From positions 1-64,000 of the forward strand of contig NZ_BQHO01000013.1 in NCBI RefSeq assembly GCF_021601385.1: a stretch of 64,000 bases of DNA, read 5' to 3'. Of this stretch, positions 11,407 to 21,097 are shown piece after piece. This DNA comes from Pseudomonas parasichuanensis (GTDB lineage Bacteria; Pseudomonadota; Gammaproteobacteria; Pseudomonadales; Pseudomonadaceae). How positions within the stretch are numbered: position 1 is the first letter of the stretch; every line of letters begins with the position of its first letter. The notes under the pieces were generated by a model. The model was not told where the DNA came from. It searched no databases and saw only the letters and a list, made by a program, of their open reading frames with translations. The translations under genes were made by a program, and so were the position numbers.

Positions 11407-11596
11407 CTATCCGGACTCCCGATCTCGTAAAAGGGTGCCAGCTTAGACCTTGTGACGCTGTCGGAAAAGCTCAAGGCGCAGTGCTTTAATGCCGATACAA
11501 GGGGATGTGTCTGATAAGCTGGCGCCAAATGACTGGCACATCGCGCCAGACAGCCTCAATAAAAAGCCAACGCCTCCCATCGAACAGGATTTCGTG

Positions 11597-12241
11597 ATGG
11601 TTTCTTCAGCCCTTGCGCCCAAGATCAAGAACATCGAAAAGCTGCTGGTGCACTGCCAGCGCCGTCGCTATGCCGCCAAAAGCAACATCATCTGCGCGGG
11701 CGACCGGGCCGAGACCCTCTCGTTCATCATCAAGGGCTCGGTGACCATCCTGATCGAGGACGACGACGGCCACGAGATGATCATCGCCTACCTCAACAAC
11801 GGCGACTTCTTTGGCGAACTGGGCTTGTTCGAACCCGTCGGCCAGGAGCATCAGCGTAGCGCCTGGGTGCGAGCCAAGACCGAATGCGAAGTGGCCGAGA
11901 TCAGCTACGACAAATTCCGCGAACTGGGCCGCCAGGACCCGGAGATCCTCTACGCCCTCGGCGCTCAGATGGCCCAGCGGCTGCGCAACACCACCCGCAA
12001 GGTCGGTGACCTGGCCTTTTTCGACGTCACCGGCCGCGTCGCCCGATGCCTGCTCGATCTGTGCAAGCAGCCAGACGCCATGACCCACCCCGACGGCATG
12101 CAGATCAAGATCACCCGCCAGGAGATCGGGCGCATCGTCGGGTGTTCGCGGGAAATGGTCGGCCGCGTCCTCAAGGATCTCGAAGAACGCAGCCTGGTGC
12201 AGGTGAAAGGCAAGACCATGGTGGTCTACGGCACCCGCTAG
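11597..12241 (+). CDS. vfr: cAMP-responsive regulator, Vfr/Crp family
   Basis: 214-residue CRP-family transcription factor. The N-terminal cyclic-nucleotide domain includes [11 protein letters not shown] and the phosphate-binding region with [13 protein letters not shown]; the C-terminal winged helix contains [19 protein letters not shown]. The length equals that of P. aeruginosa Vfr, and the sequence is close to it and to E. coli CRP. I use the ATG at 11597, with AGGATTTCGTG upstream, rather than the one at 11489, which adds 36 unconserved residues. Family knowledge: Vfr controls virulence and catabolic genes in P. aeruginosa, while the P. putida Crp homologue has a narrower role. Its stop overlaps the stop of the convergent lipoate-ligase-like gene. 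Confidence 0.95.
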   Translation: MVSSALAPKIKNIEKLLVHCQRRRYAAKSNIICAGDRAETLSFIIKGSVTILIEDDDGHEMIIAYLNNGDFFGELGLFEPVGQEHQRSAWVRAKTECEVAEISYDKFRELGRQDPEILYALGAQMAQRLRNTTRKVGDLAFFDVTGRVARCLLDLCKQPDAMTHPDGMQIKITRQEIGRIVGCSREMVGRVLKDLEERSLVQVKGKTMVVYGTR

Positions 12242-12942
12242 TCCTTGGGCAGCCCTGCGATAACCTCGGCATAGGCCTGGGAAAGGCGCTCGAACCAGGG
12301 CGCCTGGGGCGCCACTTCATGCAGGGCGATATGGCTGTCGGCCCGGCAACGCTGTTCAAGCTCGCAACATTCATTGAAACGATTGACCGCTGCCACCATC
12401 GATTCGCGTTCGTTGTCCAGCAACAGTGCGCCGTGCACCAGCACCACCGGGCGCTTACCGCCCAGGCCCTGGCGCCAGCGCTGGGCTGTGCCGACCAGTT
12501 TGCGGCCGTTCAGGTTGACGTTGTAGCGGCCATCGCAGAACGCACCATCGATTTCCCCCACCGACGCTACCCCGCCCCACTCGCGCAGGACATCGCACAG
12601 TGGCAGGCACAGCCGCTCGTAGGCATTCTCGATGCGCCCGTGATCGCCTTCGCTGCGCGGTGCCACATAGACCAGCGCCACGTTCACGGTTGAATGCGAT
12701 TGCGGCACAGGTTCACCACCCGTTTCGCGCAGCAGTACCGGCCAGCCGGCGATTGCCAACTCAGCGCAGGCAGCTTCGAAATTTTCCAGGCGGCTCATTC
12801 GGCGTGGCATCACCAGGGCGTGATCGGTGGGGCGCCAGAACAGCACGCCAGCGTCACGCTCGCCACGGCATACGGCGGCCAACAGTTCCTGTTCGGCGTG
12901 CAGGCCCTGCTCGACAGTGAGGGCCAGGGGGTGATCGGTCAT
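12238..12942 (-). CDS. Lipoate-protein ligase A / BPL-LplA family protein
   Basis: 234-residue protein of the biotin/lipoate ligase fold. The [10 protein letters not shown] motif corresponds to the RRxxGGG substrate loop, and [12 protein letters not shown] holds the lysine expected to contact lipoyl-AMP. It is shorter than E. coli LplA and lacks a C-terminal accessory domain, so it may be an octanoyl/lipoyl transferase or a divergent member rather than a full ligase. The start at 12942 (MTDHPLAL) is chosen over the frame beginning at 13023, which would run through the trpC terminator. The gene lies downstream of trpGDC on the same strand, separated by that terminator. Its stop shares the CTAG overlap with vfr. 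Confidence 0.8.
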   Translation of the reverse strand: MTDHPLALTVEQGLHAEQELLAAVCRGERDAGVLFWRPTDHALVMPRRMSRLENFEAACAELAIAGWPVLLRETGGEPVPQSHSTVNVALVYVAPRSEGDHGRIENAYERLCLPLCDVLREWGGVASVGEIDGAFCDGRYNVNLNGRKLVGTAQRWRQGLGGKRPVVLVHGALLLDNERESMVAAVNRFNECCELEQRCRADSHIALHEVAPQAPWFERLSQAYAEVIAGLPKD

Positions 12943-12994
12943 TGATCCACCTATGTTGTTGTCTTTACCCGCGAAAGGGCCATTGCAGGCACAT

Positions 12995-13020
12995 AAAAAA
13001 GCCGGCAAAAACGCCGGCTT
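12995..13020 (-). terminator. Rho-independent terminator of trpGDC
   Basis: On the minus strand AAGCCGGC-GTTTTT-GCCGGC is followed by TTTTTT (12995-13000), 8 nt after the trpC stop. The stem ends in AA/TT pairs. Confidence 0.85.
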
Positions 13021-13027
13021 CATTTGC

Positions 13028-13861
13028 TCAGTCCAGTTGCTGAACAGTCTTCTTGACCTGGTCAGGGAAGAACAACCGCTGCAGTTCCAGCCCCGGCTGC
13101 TCGGCGCGCATGAACGCCTCGCCGACCAGGAACGAATACACCTCGTTGATGGCCATCAGCTCGACATCGGCCCGGTTGAGAATGCCGCTCTCGGTGATGG
13201 CCAGGCGATCGCGGGGGATGCGTGGCAGCAAGTCGAGGGTGGTCTCCAGGCTGACTTCGAAGGTGTGCAAGTTGCGGTTGTTGACGCCGACCAACGGGGT
13301 ATCGAGGGTCTTCAGCGCACGCTCCAGCTCATCGCCATCGTGCACTTCGACCAGCACGTCGAGGCCGACGTCCTTGGCCGTGGCGGCCAGCTCGGCCATC
13401 TTCACGTCATCCAGCGCCGACACGATCAACAGCACGCAGTCGGCACCCAAGGCGCGGGCTTCGACGATCTGGTACGGGTCGACCATGAAGTCCTTGCGGA
13501 TCACCGGCAGCGACACGGCGGCGCGGGCCTGCTTCAGGTACTCGTCGGCGCCCTGGAAGTAATCCACGTCGGTCAGTACCGACAGGCAGGTCGCCCCGCC
13601 TTTTTCGTAGCTGACCGCGATGTCGGCCGGCACGAAGTCCTCGCGAATCACACCCTTGCTTGGCGAGGCCTTCTTGATCTCGGCGATCACCGCCGGCTGC
13701 TTGCGCTTGGCCTGCTCGATCAGGGCATGGGCGAAGCCACGCGGGGCGTCAGCCGCCTTGGCCATACGCTCCAGTTCGGCGAGGCTGACCCGCGCACTGC
13801 GCTCGGCCACTTCCTGGAACTTGCGGGCGATGATCCGCTCCAGCACCGTCGGCACGCTCAT
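13028..13861 (-). CDS. trpC: Indole-3-glycerol phosphate synthase
   Basis: Fourth step of tryptophan synthesis: ring closure of CdRP to indole-3-glycerol phosphate. A 277-residue monofunctional TIM barrel with [11 protein letters not shown] (the catalytic lysine of the beta1 strand), a second catalytic-lysine region [12 protein letters not shown], and [12 protein letters not shown]. Unlike E. coli it is not fused to TrpF. Last gene of trpG-trpD-trpC; its start overlaps the trpD stop by 4 nt, and a terminator follows. Confidence 0.97.
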   Translation of the reverse strand: MSVPTVLERIIARKFQEVAERSARVSLAELERMAKAADAPRGFAHALIEQAKRKQPAVIAEIKKASPSKGVIREDFVPADIAVSYEKGGATCLSVLTDVDYFQGADEYLKQARAAVSLPVIRKDFMVDPYQIVEARALGADCVLLIVSALDDVKMAELAATAKDVGLDVLVEVHDGDELERALKTLDTPLVGVNNRNLHTFEVSLETTLDLLPRIPRDRLAITESGILNRADVELMAINEVYSFLVGEAFMRAEQPGLELQRLFFPDQVKKTVQQLD

Positions 13862-14907
13862 GCTTCGTTCTCCACTTTGAATACCGCGGTAAAGGCGCCC
13901 AGCTCCTGCAGCTTTTCCCAGGCCAGCCCGGTGTGCAGCACGTCGTGGGCCAGCTCCACGCCCTGGGCCAGGGTCATGGCGTGATCGGCGGCGTACAGCG
14001 CCGCACCGGCATTGAGCACGATCATTTCGGCGGCCTTCTGGCCGTTCTCGGTCTTGCGCCGGCCCAATGCGTCACGGATCAGCTCCAGCGACGCCTGCGG
14101 ACCATCGACTGCCAGGCCGTGGAGGCTCTGGCTCTTCATGCCGAGGTCTTCGGGCTCGACCCAATACTCGGTGATCTGGTCATTCTTCAGTTCGGCAACG
14201 AAGGTAGGCGCCGCCAGGCTGAACTCGTCCAGGCCATCCTTCGAGTGCACCACCAGCACATGCTTGCTGCCCAGGCGCTGCAGCACTTCGGCCAGCGGGC
14301 GGCACAAGGCCTGGTTGAACACGCCGACCACCTGATGCTTCACCCCGGCCGGATTCGTAAGCGGGCCGAGCATGTTGAACAGGGTACGCAGCCCCAGCTC
14401 GCGACGCGGGCCGGCGGCATACTTCATGGCCTTGTGATGGCTCTGGGCGAACATGAAGCCGATCCCCAGGCTGTCGATGCAGCGGGCGACCTGCACCGGA
14501 GTCAGGTTCAGGTAGATGCCTGCGGCCTCCAGCAGATCGGCGCTGCCGCTCTTGCCGGACACCGCGCGGTTGCCGTGCTTGGCCACCGGGCAACCGGCGG
14601 CCGCAAGGACGAACGACGACGCGGTGGAAACGTTGAAGATGTTGGCGCCATCACCGCCGGTGCCGACGATGTCGACCACGCCGTCGAGGCTCTTGAGCTC
14701 GACCTTGTCGGCCAGCTCGCGCATTACCGACACCGCACCGACGATCTCGTCGATGCTTTCGCTCTTCATGCGCATGCCCATCAGGAAGGCGCCGATCTGC
14801 GCCTCGCTGCACTGGCCGGTCATGATCTGGCGCATGACCTCGCGCATTTCCTCGGTGCTCAGGTCCAGGTGGCCGACGATACGGCTCAACGCAGTCTTGA
14901 TATCCAT
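13858..14907 (-). CDS. trpD: Anthranilate phosphoribosyltransferase
   Basis: Transfers phosphoribose from PRPP to anthranilate. 349 residues with the PRPP-binding [14 protein letters not shown] loop, [16 protein letters not shown], and the metal/anthranilate region DGLDE. Monofunctional, with no glutaminase fusion. It lies 9 nt after trpG and overlaps trpC by 4 nt, so it is one polycistronic unit. Confidence 0.97.
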   Translation of the reverse strand: MDIKTALSRIVGHLDLSTEEMREVMRQIMTGQCSEAQIGAFLMGMRMKSESIDEIVGAVSVMRELADKVELKSLDGVVDIVGTGGDGANIFNVSTASSFVLAAAGCPVAKHGNRAVSGKSGSADLLEAAGIYLNLTPVQVARCIDSLGIGFMFAQSHHKAMKYAAGPRRELGLRTLFNMLGPLTNPAGVKHQVVGVFNQALCRPLAEVLQRLGSKHVLVVHSKDGLDEFSLAAPTFVAELKNDQITEYWVEPEDLGMKSQSLHGLAVDGPQASLELIRDALGRRKTENGQKAAEMIVLNAGAALYAADHAMTLAQGVELAHDVLHTGLAWEKLQELGAFTAVFKVENEA

Positions 14908-14916
14908 GATCGATCC

Positions 14917-15510
14917 TTAACGGCGGCCGCCGGTCTGCTTGAGGAAGTTGGCGAACAGCTCGTGGCCCTGCTCGGTGAGGATCGACTCGGGGTGGAACTG
15001 CACCCCTTCGATGTTCAGTGTCTTGTGGCGCAGGCCCATGATCTCGTCGACCGAGCCATCGGCGTGGGCGGTCCAGGCGGTTACTTCCAGGCAATCGGGC
15101 AGCGTCTCGCGCTTGACCACCAGTGAGTGGTAGCGGGTAACGGTCAGCGGGTTGTTGAGGCTGGCGAACACGCCCAGGTCACGGTGCACCACCGGGCTGG
15201 TCTTGCCATGCATCACCTGGCGGGCACGTACCACGTCACCGCCGAAGGCCTGGCCGATCGACTGGTGGCCAAGGCAAACCCCCAGAATCGGCAGCTTGCC
15301 GGCAAAGTGCAGGATGGCCTCGATGGACACACCGGCTTCGCTCGGGGTACAGGGGCCGGGGGAAACCACGATGCGCTCGGGGTTGAGGGCTTCGATCTGG
15401 GCGATGGTCATCTCGTCATTGCGGATGACCTTGACCTCGGCACCCAGCTCGCCGAGGTACTGCACGACGTTGTAGGTGAAGGAGTCGTAGTTGTCGATCA
15501 TCAGTAACAT
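14917..15510 (-). CDS. trpG: Anthranilate synthase glutamine amidotransferase subunit
   Basis: 197-residue class I glutaminase that supplies ammonia to TrpE, encoded about 2.3 kb away on the same strand with estP between. The catalytic triad is visible: C79 in GVCLGHQ and the His-Glu pair in the FHPESIL motif near residue 170. The [10 protein letters not shown] oxyanion strand is intact. In some bacteria TrpG is shared with PabB, and nothing here tells. The gene is preceded by a 140-nt leader carrying a Trp-rich leader peptide, so expression is probably attenuated by tryptophan supply. Confidence 0.97.
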   Translation of the reverse strand: MLLMIDNYDSFTYNVVQYLGELGAEVKVIRNDEMTIAQIEALNPERIVVSPGPCTPSEAGVSIEAILHFAGKLPILGVCLGHQSIGQAFGGDVVRARQVMHGKTSPVVHRDLGVFASLNNPLTVTRYHSLVVKRETLPDCLEVTAWTAHADGSVDEIMGLRHKTLNIEGVQFHPESILTEQGHELFANFLKQTGGRR

Positions 15511-15649
15511 CTGGAACGAACCTCTTGAATACTGACTTTTGATTCGAGCCTTCCGCTGCCAACCATGGGCGCGGGTGGTCCCGCACGAGGCGAGAGTTGC
15601 AACGAAAGGGAGAGAAGCAAGCGGGCCGGGTGAACCGGCAGGGGAAAAG

Positions 15650-15736
15650 TCAGGCGCGCCAACGCCAACGGGCGTGGGCCTTGATTACGCGCATCAAGAG
15701 TTTGCTGACGATCAACACAGGGTAGGTCTCGTTCAT
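15650..15736 (-). CDS. trpGDC leader peptide (attenuator)
   Basis: A 28-codon frame on the minus strand, ATG at 15736 to TGA at 15650, ending ...[10 protein letters not shown]. Two Trp codons (TGG CGT TGG) lie five and three codons from the end, as expected of a ribosome-stalling leader. An internal ATG at 15694 would give a 14-residue peptide [14 protein letters not shown] that aligns residue for residue with the tail of Gph before trpE. Neither ATG has a clear ribosome binding site. The frame lies 140 nt before trpG. I recall that attenuation of trpE and trpGDC has been reported for P. putida; the coordinates and peptide here are my own reading. Confidence 0.8.
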   Translation of the reverse strand: MNETYPVLIVSKLLMRVIKAHARWRWRA

Positions 15737-15746
15737 ACGTCCCGGC

Positions 15747-15775
15747 ACAGTAGCCTACCGGCGCGATGGGCGCAA
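15747..15775 (-). promoter_or_regulatory. Candidate promoter of the trpGDC leader
   Basis: On the minus strand: -35 TTGCGC (15770-15775), 17-bp spacer, -10 TACTGT (15747-15752). A start about seven bases downstream would put the first leader ATG only about 4 nt from the 5' end. That suggests either leaderless initiation there or use of the internal ATG at 15694. Confidence 0.45.
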
Positions 15776-15879
15776 TACGCCTGTAAATACGGGGTAACGA
15801 ATGGAGCGGCCAGCAAAGACCCTGTATCTGCTAGGGTCATGCGGCTGGTCCTTATAAAAACAAAGAAAAGGATATCTAC

Positions 15880-17769
15880 ATGTTCAAAGCAGCGTCCTTG
15901 CGCGCAACCTTCGCCGTACTGGCCATCGCCGGTGGTCAAGCCATGGCCTCCCCCTCGCCCTACTCATCACTCATCGTCTTCGGCGACAGCCTCAGCGACG
16001 CCGGGCAGTTTCCCGACCTGACTGGCGCCAGCGCAGGCATGCGCTTCACCAACCGCGACGCCAATGGCGACTTCGCGCCCGTTTCACCGATGCTGCTCGG
16101 TGGCCGGCTGGGCGTCTCGGCCACCGACCTCAACCCCTCCACTTCCCTGGGGATTCGCCCTGACGGCAACAACTGGGCGGTCGGTGGCTACACCACGCAA
16201 CAGATCCTGGACTCGATCACCGGCACCTCGCGGCTGGTCATCCCCCCCGGAAATCCCGGCGCAGGCACGGTACTGCGCGAACGCCCCGGCTACCTGGCCA
16301 ACGGCCTGCGGGCCGCCCCCAACGCCCTCTACTACCTGACCGGCGGCGGTAACGACTTCCTCCAGGGCCTGGTCAACAGCCCTACCGACGCCGCAGCCGC
16401 CGGTGCGCGGCTTGCGGCAAGCGCCCAGGCGCTGCAACAAGGCGGTGCGCGGTACATCATGGTCTGGCTGTTGCCAGACCTGGGGCAAACACCCAACTTC
16501 AGTGGCACCCCCCAACAGGGCCCACTGTCACAGCTCTCCAGCGTGTTCAACCAGGCATTGGTCAGCCAGCTGGGTCAGGTCGACGCCGAAATCATCCCGC
16601 TGAATGTCCCCGTCCTGTTGCGCGAGGCCCTCGCCAGCCCGGCGCAGTTCGGCCTGGCCACCGATCAGAACCTGGTCGGCACCTGCTACAGCGGTAACGG
16701 CTGCGTGGGCAACCCGGTGTACGGTCTGAACGGCACTCAGCCGGACCCTGAGCGCCTGCTGTTCAACGACGCCGTGCACCCCACCATCGTCGGCCAGCGA
16801 CTGATCGCCGACTACGCCTATTCCATCCTCGCCGCGCCCTGGGAGTTGACCCTGCTGCCAGAAATCGCCCACGCCAGCATTCGTGCGCACCAGGACGAGC
16901 TGCGCAACCAGTGGCAAACACCCTGGCAGGCCGTCGGCCAATGGCAGGCGTTTGTCGCTACCGGCGCACAGAACCTGGACTTCGACAGCCAACACAGCAT
17001 CGCCAGCGCAGATGGGCGCGGCTACAACCTCACCCTCGGTGGCAGCTATCGACTCGACGACGCCTGGCGCCTGGGCCTGGCGGCGGGGGTCTACCGCCAG
17101 AAGCTGGAAGCCGGCCAACAGGATTCGCAGTACAAACTCGACAGCTACCTGGCCAGCGCCTTCGCCCAGTACCGCCGGGACCGCTGGTGGGCAGATGCCG
17201 CCATCACCGCCGGCCACCTGGATTACCACGACCTCAAGCGTACATTCGCCCTGGGCGTGAACGATCGCAGCGAAAAAGGCGACACCGATGGCCAGGCGTG
17301 GGCAGTCAGCGGCCGGCTTGGCTACAACCTTGCGAATGAAGGCAGCCGCTGGCAACTGGCACCTTTCATCAGCGCCGATTATGCGCGGGCGAAGGTCGAT
17401 GGCTACAACGAAAAAAGCGGCCGTTCGACCGCGCTCGGCTTCGACGACCAGGAACGCACCTCGCGACGCCTGGGCGCGGGGCTGCTGGGGAGCGTTGAAG
17501 TGCTGCCGACGACCACAGTGTTCGCCGAGTTGGCCAGGGAGCATGAGTTCGAGGATGACCAGCAAGACCTGACGATGAAGCTGACCACGCTGGCGAACAA
17601 CGACTTCACCCTCACCGGGTATACCCCGGACAGCAACCTGACCCGCGCCAGCCTGGGGGTTAGCCATGAGCTGGTGGCAGGGATAAACCTCAGAGGGCAT
17701 TACAACTGGCGTAAAAGCGATGACCAAACGCAGCAGGGGGTGAGCGTGGCGCTCAGCGTCGACTTCTAA
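15880..17769 (+). CDS. estP: GDSL esterase/lipase autotransporter (EstP/EstA type)
   Basis: 629-residue outer-membrane esterase secreted as a type V autotransporter. A signal peptide (residues 1-23, cleavage near AMA-SPS) precedes an SGNH/GDSL hydrolase passenger: block [12 protein letters not shown] with nucleophile S37, GGGNDF, and the DAVHPT motif with catalytic Asp/His near residues 288-291. The C-terminal 270 residues form an autotransporter beta-barrel of alternating polar and hydrophobic strands and end in the phenylalanine (SVDF) recognised by the Bam complex. Family members hydrolyse short- to medium-chain esters at the cell surface, and the P. aeruginosa homologue EstA is needed for rhamnolipid production and motility. 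It lies alone between trpE and trpG on the opposite strand. Confidence 0.94.
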   Translation: MFKAASLRATFAVLAIAGGQAMASPSPYSSLIVFGDSLSDAGQFPDLTGASAGMRFTNRDANGDFAPVSPMLLGGRLGVSATDLNPSTSLGIRPDGNNWAVGGYTTQQILDSITGTSRLVIPPGNPGAGTVLRERPGYLANGLRAAPNALYYLTGGGNDFLQGLVNSPTDAAAAGARLAASAQALQQGGARYIMVWLLPDLGQTPNFSGTPQQGPLSQLSSVFNQALVSQLGQVDAEIIPLNVPVLLREALASPAQFGLATDQNLVGTCYSGNGCVGNPVYGLNGTQPDPERLLFNDAVHPTIVGQRLIADYAYSILAAPWELTLLPEIAHASIRAHQDELRNQWQTPWQAVGQWQAFVATGAQNLDFDSQHSIASADGRGYNLTLGGSYRLDDAWRLGLAAGVYRQKLEAGQQDSQYKLDSYLASAFAQYRRDRWWADAAITAGHLDYHDLKRTFALGVNDRSEKGDTDGQAWAVSGRLGYNLANEGSRWQLAPFISADYARAKVDGYNEKSGRSTALGFDDQERTSRRLGAGLLGSVEVLPTTTVFAELAREHEFEDDQQDLTMKLTTLANNDFTLTGYTPDSNLTRASLGVSHELVAGINLRGHYNWRKSDDQTQQGVSVALSVDF

Positions 17770-17782
17770 GGCTGCGCTGTTC

Positions 17783-17826
17783 GCGGGGCAAGCGCGCTCC
17801 CACGGCTGGGAGAGCGCTTGCCCCAC
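17783..17826. repeat. Degenerate REP palindrome at the estP/trpE junction
   Basis: GGGGCAAGCGCGCTCCCA and its inverted partner TGGGAGAGCGCTTGCCCC face each other across a short loop between the two convergent stops. It is a divergent copy of the P. putida REP core and could act as a bidirectional terminator. Confidence 0.7.
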
Positions 17827-17835
17827 GAACACGGG

Positions 17836-19317
17836 TCAAGCTTTGGGCTGCTGCTCAGCCAATGCCACCGCGCGGAACATTGCGCGGCGCTTGTTGATGG
17901 TTTCTTCCCACTCCAGTACTGGCACCGAGTCGGCGACGATGCCGCCACCAGCCTGCACATGCAGCTCGCCGTCCTTGATTACCGCAGTGCGGATGGCAAT
18001 GGCGGTATCCATGTTGCCGTTCCAGGCGAAATAGCCGACGGCGCCGCCGTAGACGCCGCGCTTGACCGGTTCCAGTTCGTCGATGATCTCCATGGCACGG
18101 ATCTTCGGTGCCCCCGACAGGGTGCCCGCCGGCAGGATCGCCCGCAGCGCGTCCATTGCCGTCAGCCCTTCGGCCAGCTGGCCGGTGACATTGGAGACGA
18201 TGTGCATCACGTTCGAATAGCGCTCGATCACCATCTTCTCGGTCAGGCGCACGCTGCCGGTGGCCGACACACGGCCCACGTCGTTGCGGCCGAGGTCGAT
18301 CAGCATCAGGTGTTCGGCGATTTCCTTGGCATCCGACAGCAGGTCGTCTTCCAGGGCGCGGTCGGCCTCTTCGGTGGCGCCGCGCGGGCGGGTACCGGCG
18401 ATCGGGCGCACGGTGACCAGGTTGTCCTCGACCCTCACCAGTACTTCCGGCGAGCTGCCAACTACATGGAAGTCGCCGAAGTTGAAGAAGTACATATAGG
18501 GCGTCGGATTGAAGCAGCGCAGGGCACGGTACAAGTCGATCGGCGCAGCCTTGAAATCGATGGACATGCGCTGCGACGGCACCACCTGCATGCAGTCGCC
18601 GGCGAGGATGTACTCCTTGACAGTGTCCACCGCGCGCTCGTAGTCACCCTGGGTGAAACTGGAGCGGAAAGCCGGCTCGGCCGCCATTGGGCCACCAAGA
18701 TCGAGGCCGCGGCGCGGGGTGATTGGCTGACGGAGCTTTTCCAGCAGGCCTTCAAGACGGGCCTGGCCTTGCTCGAAGGCCTGCTCGTCGCTGGGGTCGA
18801 CCAACACGATGGCGTGCATCTTGCCCGCCAGGTTGTCGAACACCACCACGGCGTCGGAGACCATCAGCAGGATGTCCGGCACCCCCAGCGGGTCCGGGTT
18901 CGGGCAGGCGCCCAGGCGTTTTTCCACGTAGCGCACGCAGTCGTAGCCGAAGTAGCCGACCAGGCCGCCGTTGAAGCGCGGCAGGCCCGGAATGTCGGCC
19001 ACCTTGTAGCGATCCTTGAAGGTCTCGACGAAGGCCAGCGGGTCTTCGACGTCATGGCTTTCCACTTCCACGCCATCCTGCTGGATGCTCACGTGGTAGC
19101 CATGCACACGCATGACGGTGCGCGACGGCAGGCCGATCATCGAGTAACGGCCCCATTTCTCGCCGCCCTGCACGGATTCGAGCAGGTACGAGTTGGGCTG
19201 GTCGGCCAGTTTGAGGTAGATCGACAGGGGGGTATCGAAGTCGGCCAGGGTTTCACGGGCCAGGGGGATGCGGTTATAGCCGGCAGCAGCCAGGCGCAGG
19301 AATTCTTCGCGGGTCAT
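17836..19317 (-). CDS. trpE: Anthranilate synthase component I
   Basis: First committed step of tryptophan synthesis, chorismate plus ammonia to anthranilate, with TrpG supplying ammonia. The 493-residue protein carries the N-terminal feedback-site motif [15 protein letters not shown] (the LLES element that binds tryptophan), and chorismate-binding motifs [24 protein letters not shown] and GTLSGAPK. Start ATG 19317 (MTREEFL) with CGAGG upstream; the in-frame codon at 19341 lies in the leader. It follows gph by 70 nt on the same strand, and the gph 3' end encodes the Trp-rich tail that is the likely attenuator. Confidence 0.97.
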   Translation of the reverse strand: MTREEFLRLAAAGYNRIPLARETLADFDTPLSIYLKLADQPNSYLLESVQGGEKWGRYSMIGLPSRTVMRVHGYHVSIQQDGVEVESHDVEDPLAFVETFKDRYKVADIPGLPRFNGGLVGYFGYDCVRYVEKRLGACPNPDPLGVPDILLMVSDAVVVFDNLAGKMHAIVLVDPSDEQAFEQGQARLEGLLEKLRQPITPRRGLDLGGPMAAEPAFRSSFTQGDYERAVDTVKEYILAGDCMQVVPSQRMSIDFKAAPIDLYRALRCFNPTPYMYFFNFGDFHVVGSSPEVLVRVEDNLVTVRPIAGTRPRGATEEADRALEDDLLSDAKEIAEHLMLIDLGRNDVGRVSATGSVRLTEKMVIERYSNVMHIVSNVTGQLAEGLTAMDALRAILPAGTLSGAPKIRAMEIIDELEPVKRGVYGGAVGYFAWNGNMDTAIAIRTAVIKDGELHVQAGGGIVADSVPVLEWEETINKRRAMFRAVALAEQQPKA

Positions 19318-19387
19318 GTGTAGCCTCGTGGCAAGCAGCAATGGGGTCAGGCAAGCGGACGGGCCGGCAGGCGCCGGCGGGCATACG

Positions 19388-19432
19388 TCAGGCGCGCCAG
19401 CGCCAGCGGGCCAGGGCCTTGATGACTTTCAT
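19388..19432 (-). promoter_or_regulatory. trpE attenuator coding segment inside gph
   Basis: The last 15 codons of gph, starting at an internal ATG (19432), encode [14 protein letters not shown] then TGA. The segment contains TGG CGC TGG near the stop and matches the free leader before trpG. A GC-rich stem GCCGGC-GCCT-GCCGGC follows at 19362-19377, with no T-run behind it. Whether the segment is translated only as part of Gph or also from the internal ATG is open. Confidence 0.65.
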
Positions 19433-20206
19433 CCAGAATTTGCCAGTAACCACCACGTCGTCGTCTCTGCTGTGCGGGGCTTGAAGGTCCGCCAACGTTA
19501 TCCCAGTGTCGGTGACTAAGCAACCGGGCAGCAGCAGGCGCAGGTCGCTGAGCACAAGGCTGGGGGATTCCTCGTCGATGGGCCGGCCATGGTTGTAGCC
19601 ATAGGTCAGGCCGACGCACTGCACCCCGGCCGCCTTCGCCGCCAGCACGTCGCTGCGCGAATCACCGACGAACAGCGACTGCGCAGGCTCGACGCCGGCC
19701 ATCTTCATCACGAACAGCAGTGCCGCCGGGTCGGGCTTCTTCTGCGGCAGGGTGTCGCCGCCGATGATCCAGCGGAAGTAACGGCCGATCTTCATCTGGT
19801 CGAGCAAGGGGGCAACGAAGCGCTCGGGCTTGTTGGTGATCAGCGCCATCTCCACGCCCTGTTTGCTCAGCCAGCGCAGGGTGTCGCGCACACCGGGGTA
19901 GACCACGGTCAGTTCATGGCTGTCGGCATAGGCCTCCATGAACAGCGCCAGCGCGCGCTCGGCCAGCGCATCGTCCACGCTGTCGTGGTCCAGGCCACCG
20001 GCCAGTGCCCGGCGCACCAGCACCTGGGCGCCGTTGCCCACCCAGTGGCGCACGGCGTCGAGCCCGGCGGGCTCGCGCCCGAGTTCGAGCAGCATGCGGT
20101 CGACGGCTGCGGCCAGGTCGGGGACCGAGTCGATCAGGGTGCCATCCAGATCGAACATCACCAGCCTGGGCAGCGTCCCCGGGAACAGCTGCTCGAAGCC
20201 GCTCAT
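19388..20206 (-). CDS. gph: Phosphoglycolate phosphatase with Trp-rich leader-like tail
   Basis: 272-residue HAD-superfamily phosphatase that removes 2-phosphoglycolate. The nucleophile motif FDLDGTLID, the PxxK-type motif TNKP, and the acidic motif [15 protein letters not shown] are present. The HAD fold appears complete by about residue 226. The remaining ~46 residues are an extension whose last 14, [14 protein letters not shown], match the trpG leader peptide, with Trp codons one apart just before TGA. The gene overlaps rpe by 4 nt and precedes trpE by 70 nt. I infer that translation of the gph 3' end senses charged tRNA-Trp for trpE. Confidence 0.95.
   Translation of the reverse strand: MSGFEQLFPGTLPRLVMFDLDGTLIDSVPDLAAAVDRMLLELGREPAGLDAVRHWVGNGAQVLVRRALAGGLDHDSVDDALAERALALFMEAYADSHELTVVYPGVRDTLRWLSKQGVEMALITNKPERFVAPLLDQMKIGRYFRWIIGGDTLPQKKPDPAALLFVMKMAGVEPAQSLFVGDSRSDVLAAKAAGVQCVGLTYGYNHGRPIDEESPSLVLSDLRLLLPGCLVTDTGITLADLQAPHSRDDDVVVTGKFWMKVIKALARWRWRA
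19495..19523 (-). promoter_or_regulatory. Possible internal promoter for trpE within gph
   Basis: On the minus strand: -35 TTGCTT (19518-19523), 17-bp spacer, -10 TAACGT (19495-19500). The match is weak. If used, it would make a short leader RNA containing the Trp-rich tail ahead of trpE. Confidence 0.3.
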
Positions 20207-20877
20207 GCGCGTGCCAGCGCCATTTCGGCACGCATCTTGGCGATCACTTCCTGGTAGTCCGGGGCGTTGAAGATCGCCGAACCGGCAACGAAGGTGTCGG
20301 CGCCAGCCGCGGCGATTTCGCGGATGTTGTTGACGTTGACGCCGCCGTCGATTTCCAGGCGGATATCACGGCCGCTGGCATCGATCAGCGCACGGGCTTC
20401 ACGCAGCTTGTCGAGGGTGCCGGGGATGAACTTCTGCCCGCCGAAGCCTGGGTTGACGCTCATCAGCAGGACCATGTCGACCTTGTCCATCACGTACTTC
20501 AGCGCATCCAGGCTGGTGGCCGGGTTGAACACCAGGCCGGCCTTGCAGCCGCCGTCGCGAATCAGCTGCAGCGAGCGGTCGATGTGCTGGGAGGCTTCCG
20601 GGTGGAAGGTGATGTAGGTGGCGCCGGCTTCGATGAAGTCGCCGATGATGCGGTCGACCGGGCTCACCATCAGGTGCACGTCGATCGGCGCGGTCACACC
20701 GTACTTGCGCAGCGCGGTGCAGACCATCGGGCCGATGGTCAGGTTGGGGACGTAGTGGTTGTCCATGACATCGAAGTGGACGATGTCGGCCCCGGCGGCC
20801 AGAACCTTGTCGACGTCCTCGCCCAGGCGGGCGAAATCGGCGGAAAGAATGGAGGGGGCAATAGCGTAGGGCTGCAT
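20203..20877 (-). CDS. rpe: Ribulose-phosphate 3-epimerase
   Basis: Interconverts ribulose-5-phosphate and xylulose-5-phosphate in the pentose phosphate pathway. The 224-residue TIM barrel has the N-terminal [25 protein letters not shown] with a metal-binding His/Asp, the HLMV metal strand, and the phosphate-binding VAGSAIF near the end. ATG 20877 (MQPYAIAP) is the family start; the longer frame to 20952 is upstream sequence. It overlaps gph by 4 nt. rpe and gph are commonly linked, both handling sugar phosphates. Confidence 0.97.
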   Translation of the reverse strand: MQPYAIAPSILSADFARLGEDVDKVLAAGADIVHFDVMDNHYVPNLTIGPMVCTALRKYGVTAPIDVHLMVSPVDRIIGDFIEAGATYITFHPEASQHIDRSLQLIRDGGCKAGLVFNPATSLDALKYVMDKVDMVLLMSVNPGFGGQKFIPGTLDKLREARALIDASGRDIRLEIDGGVNVNNIREIAAAGADTFVAGSAIFNAPDYQEVIAKMRAEMALARA

Positions 20878-20983
20878 GGCGCACCTGTTGGGCAGAATCA
20901 CGGTGGCGCGCATTGTAACCCAGGGAAGCGGATCGGGGCTGATTGGTGTCAATCGGTGTCGACCACTGCACCTTCGATCGCCT

Positions 20984-21084
20984 TACCGGCCCTTTCGCGG
21001 GCAAGCCCGCTCCCACAGGATCACCAATGCCTTCGAGGCTGCGCTGTACCTGTGGGAGCGGGCTTGCCCGCGAAGGGGCCGGTA
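20984..21084. repeat. Paired inverted REP elements (REPIN)
   Basis: Two 36-bp copies in inverted orientation, 20984-21019 and 21049-21084, differing at one base. Each contains the core GCGGGCAAGCCCGCTCCCAC. They flank a 29-bp spacer between the rpe upstream region and the end of the ABC permease gene. Confidence 0.92.
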
Positions 21085-21097
21085 CGGGCAATCAACA

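Larger units (their letters stand above)
15511..15879. other. Intergenic region between trpG and estP
   Basis: This 369-nt gap holds the trp leader peptide and its promoter (minus strand), a 5-bp stem GCGGG-TGGT-CCCGC at 15571-15584 with no following T-run, and the estP ribosome binding site AAAAGGATATC just before 15880. The stretch at about 15790-15870 is relatively AT-rich and presumably holds the estP promoter, but I cannot single out hexamers with confidence. Confidence 0.6.

Noticed and set aside
14917-19317. Tailocin/prophage remnants between trpE and trpG
   Set aside because: The only protein-coding gene in the interval besides the trp leader is estP; no tail, lysis or regulator genes are present.
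20984-21084. REP pairs read as a CRISPR array or as plain terminators
   Set aside because: Only two inverted copies, not regularly spaced direct repeats; no cas genes; no T-runs. The dispersed REP family explains them.
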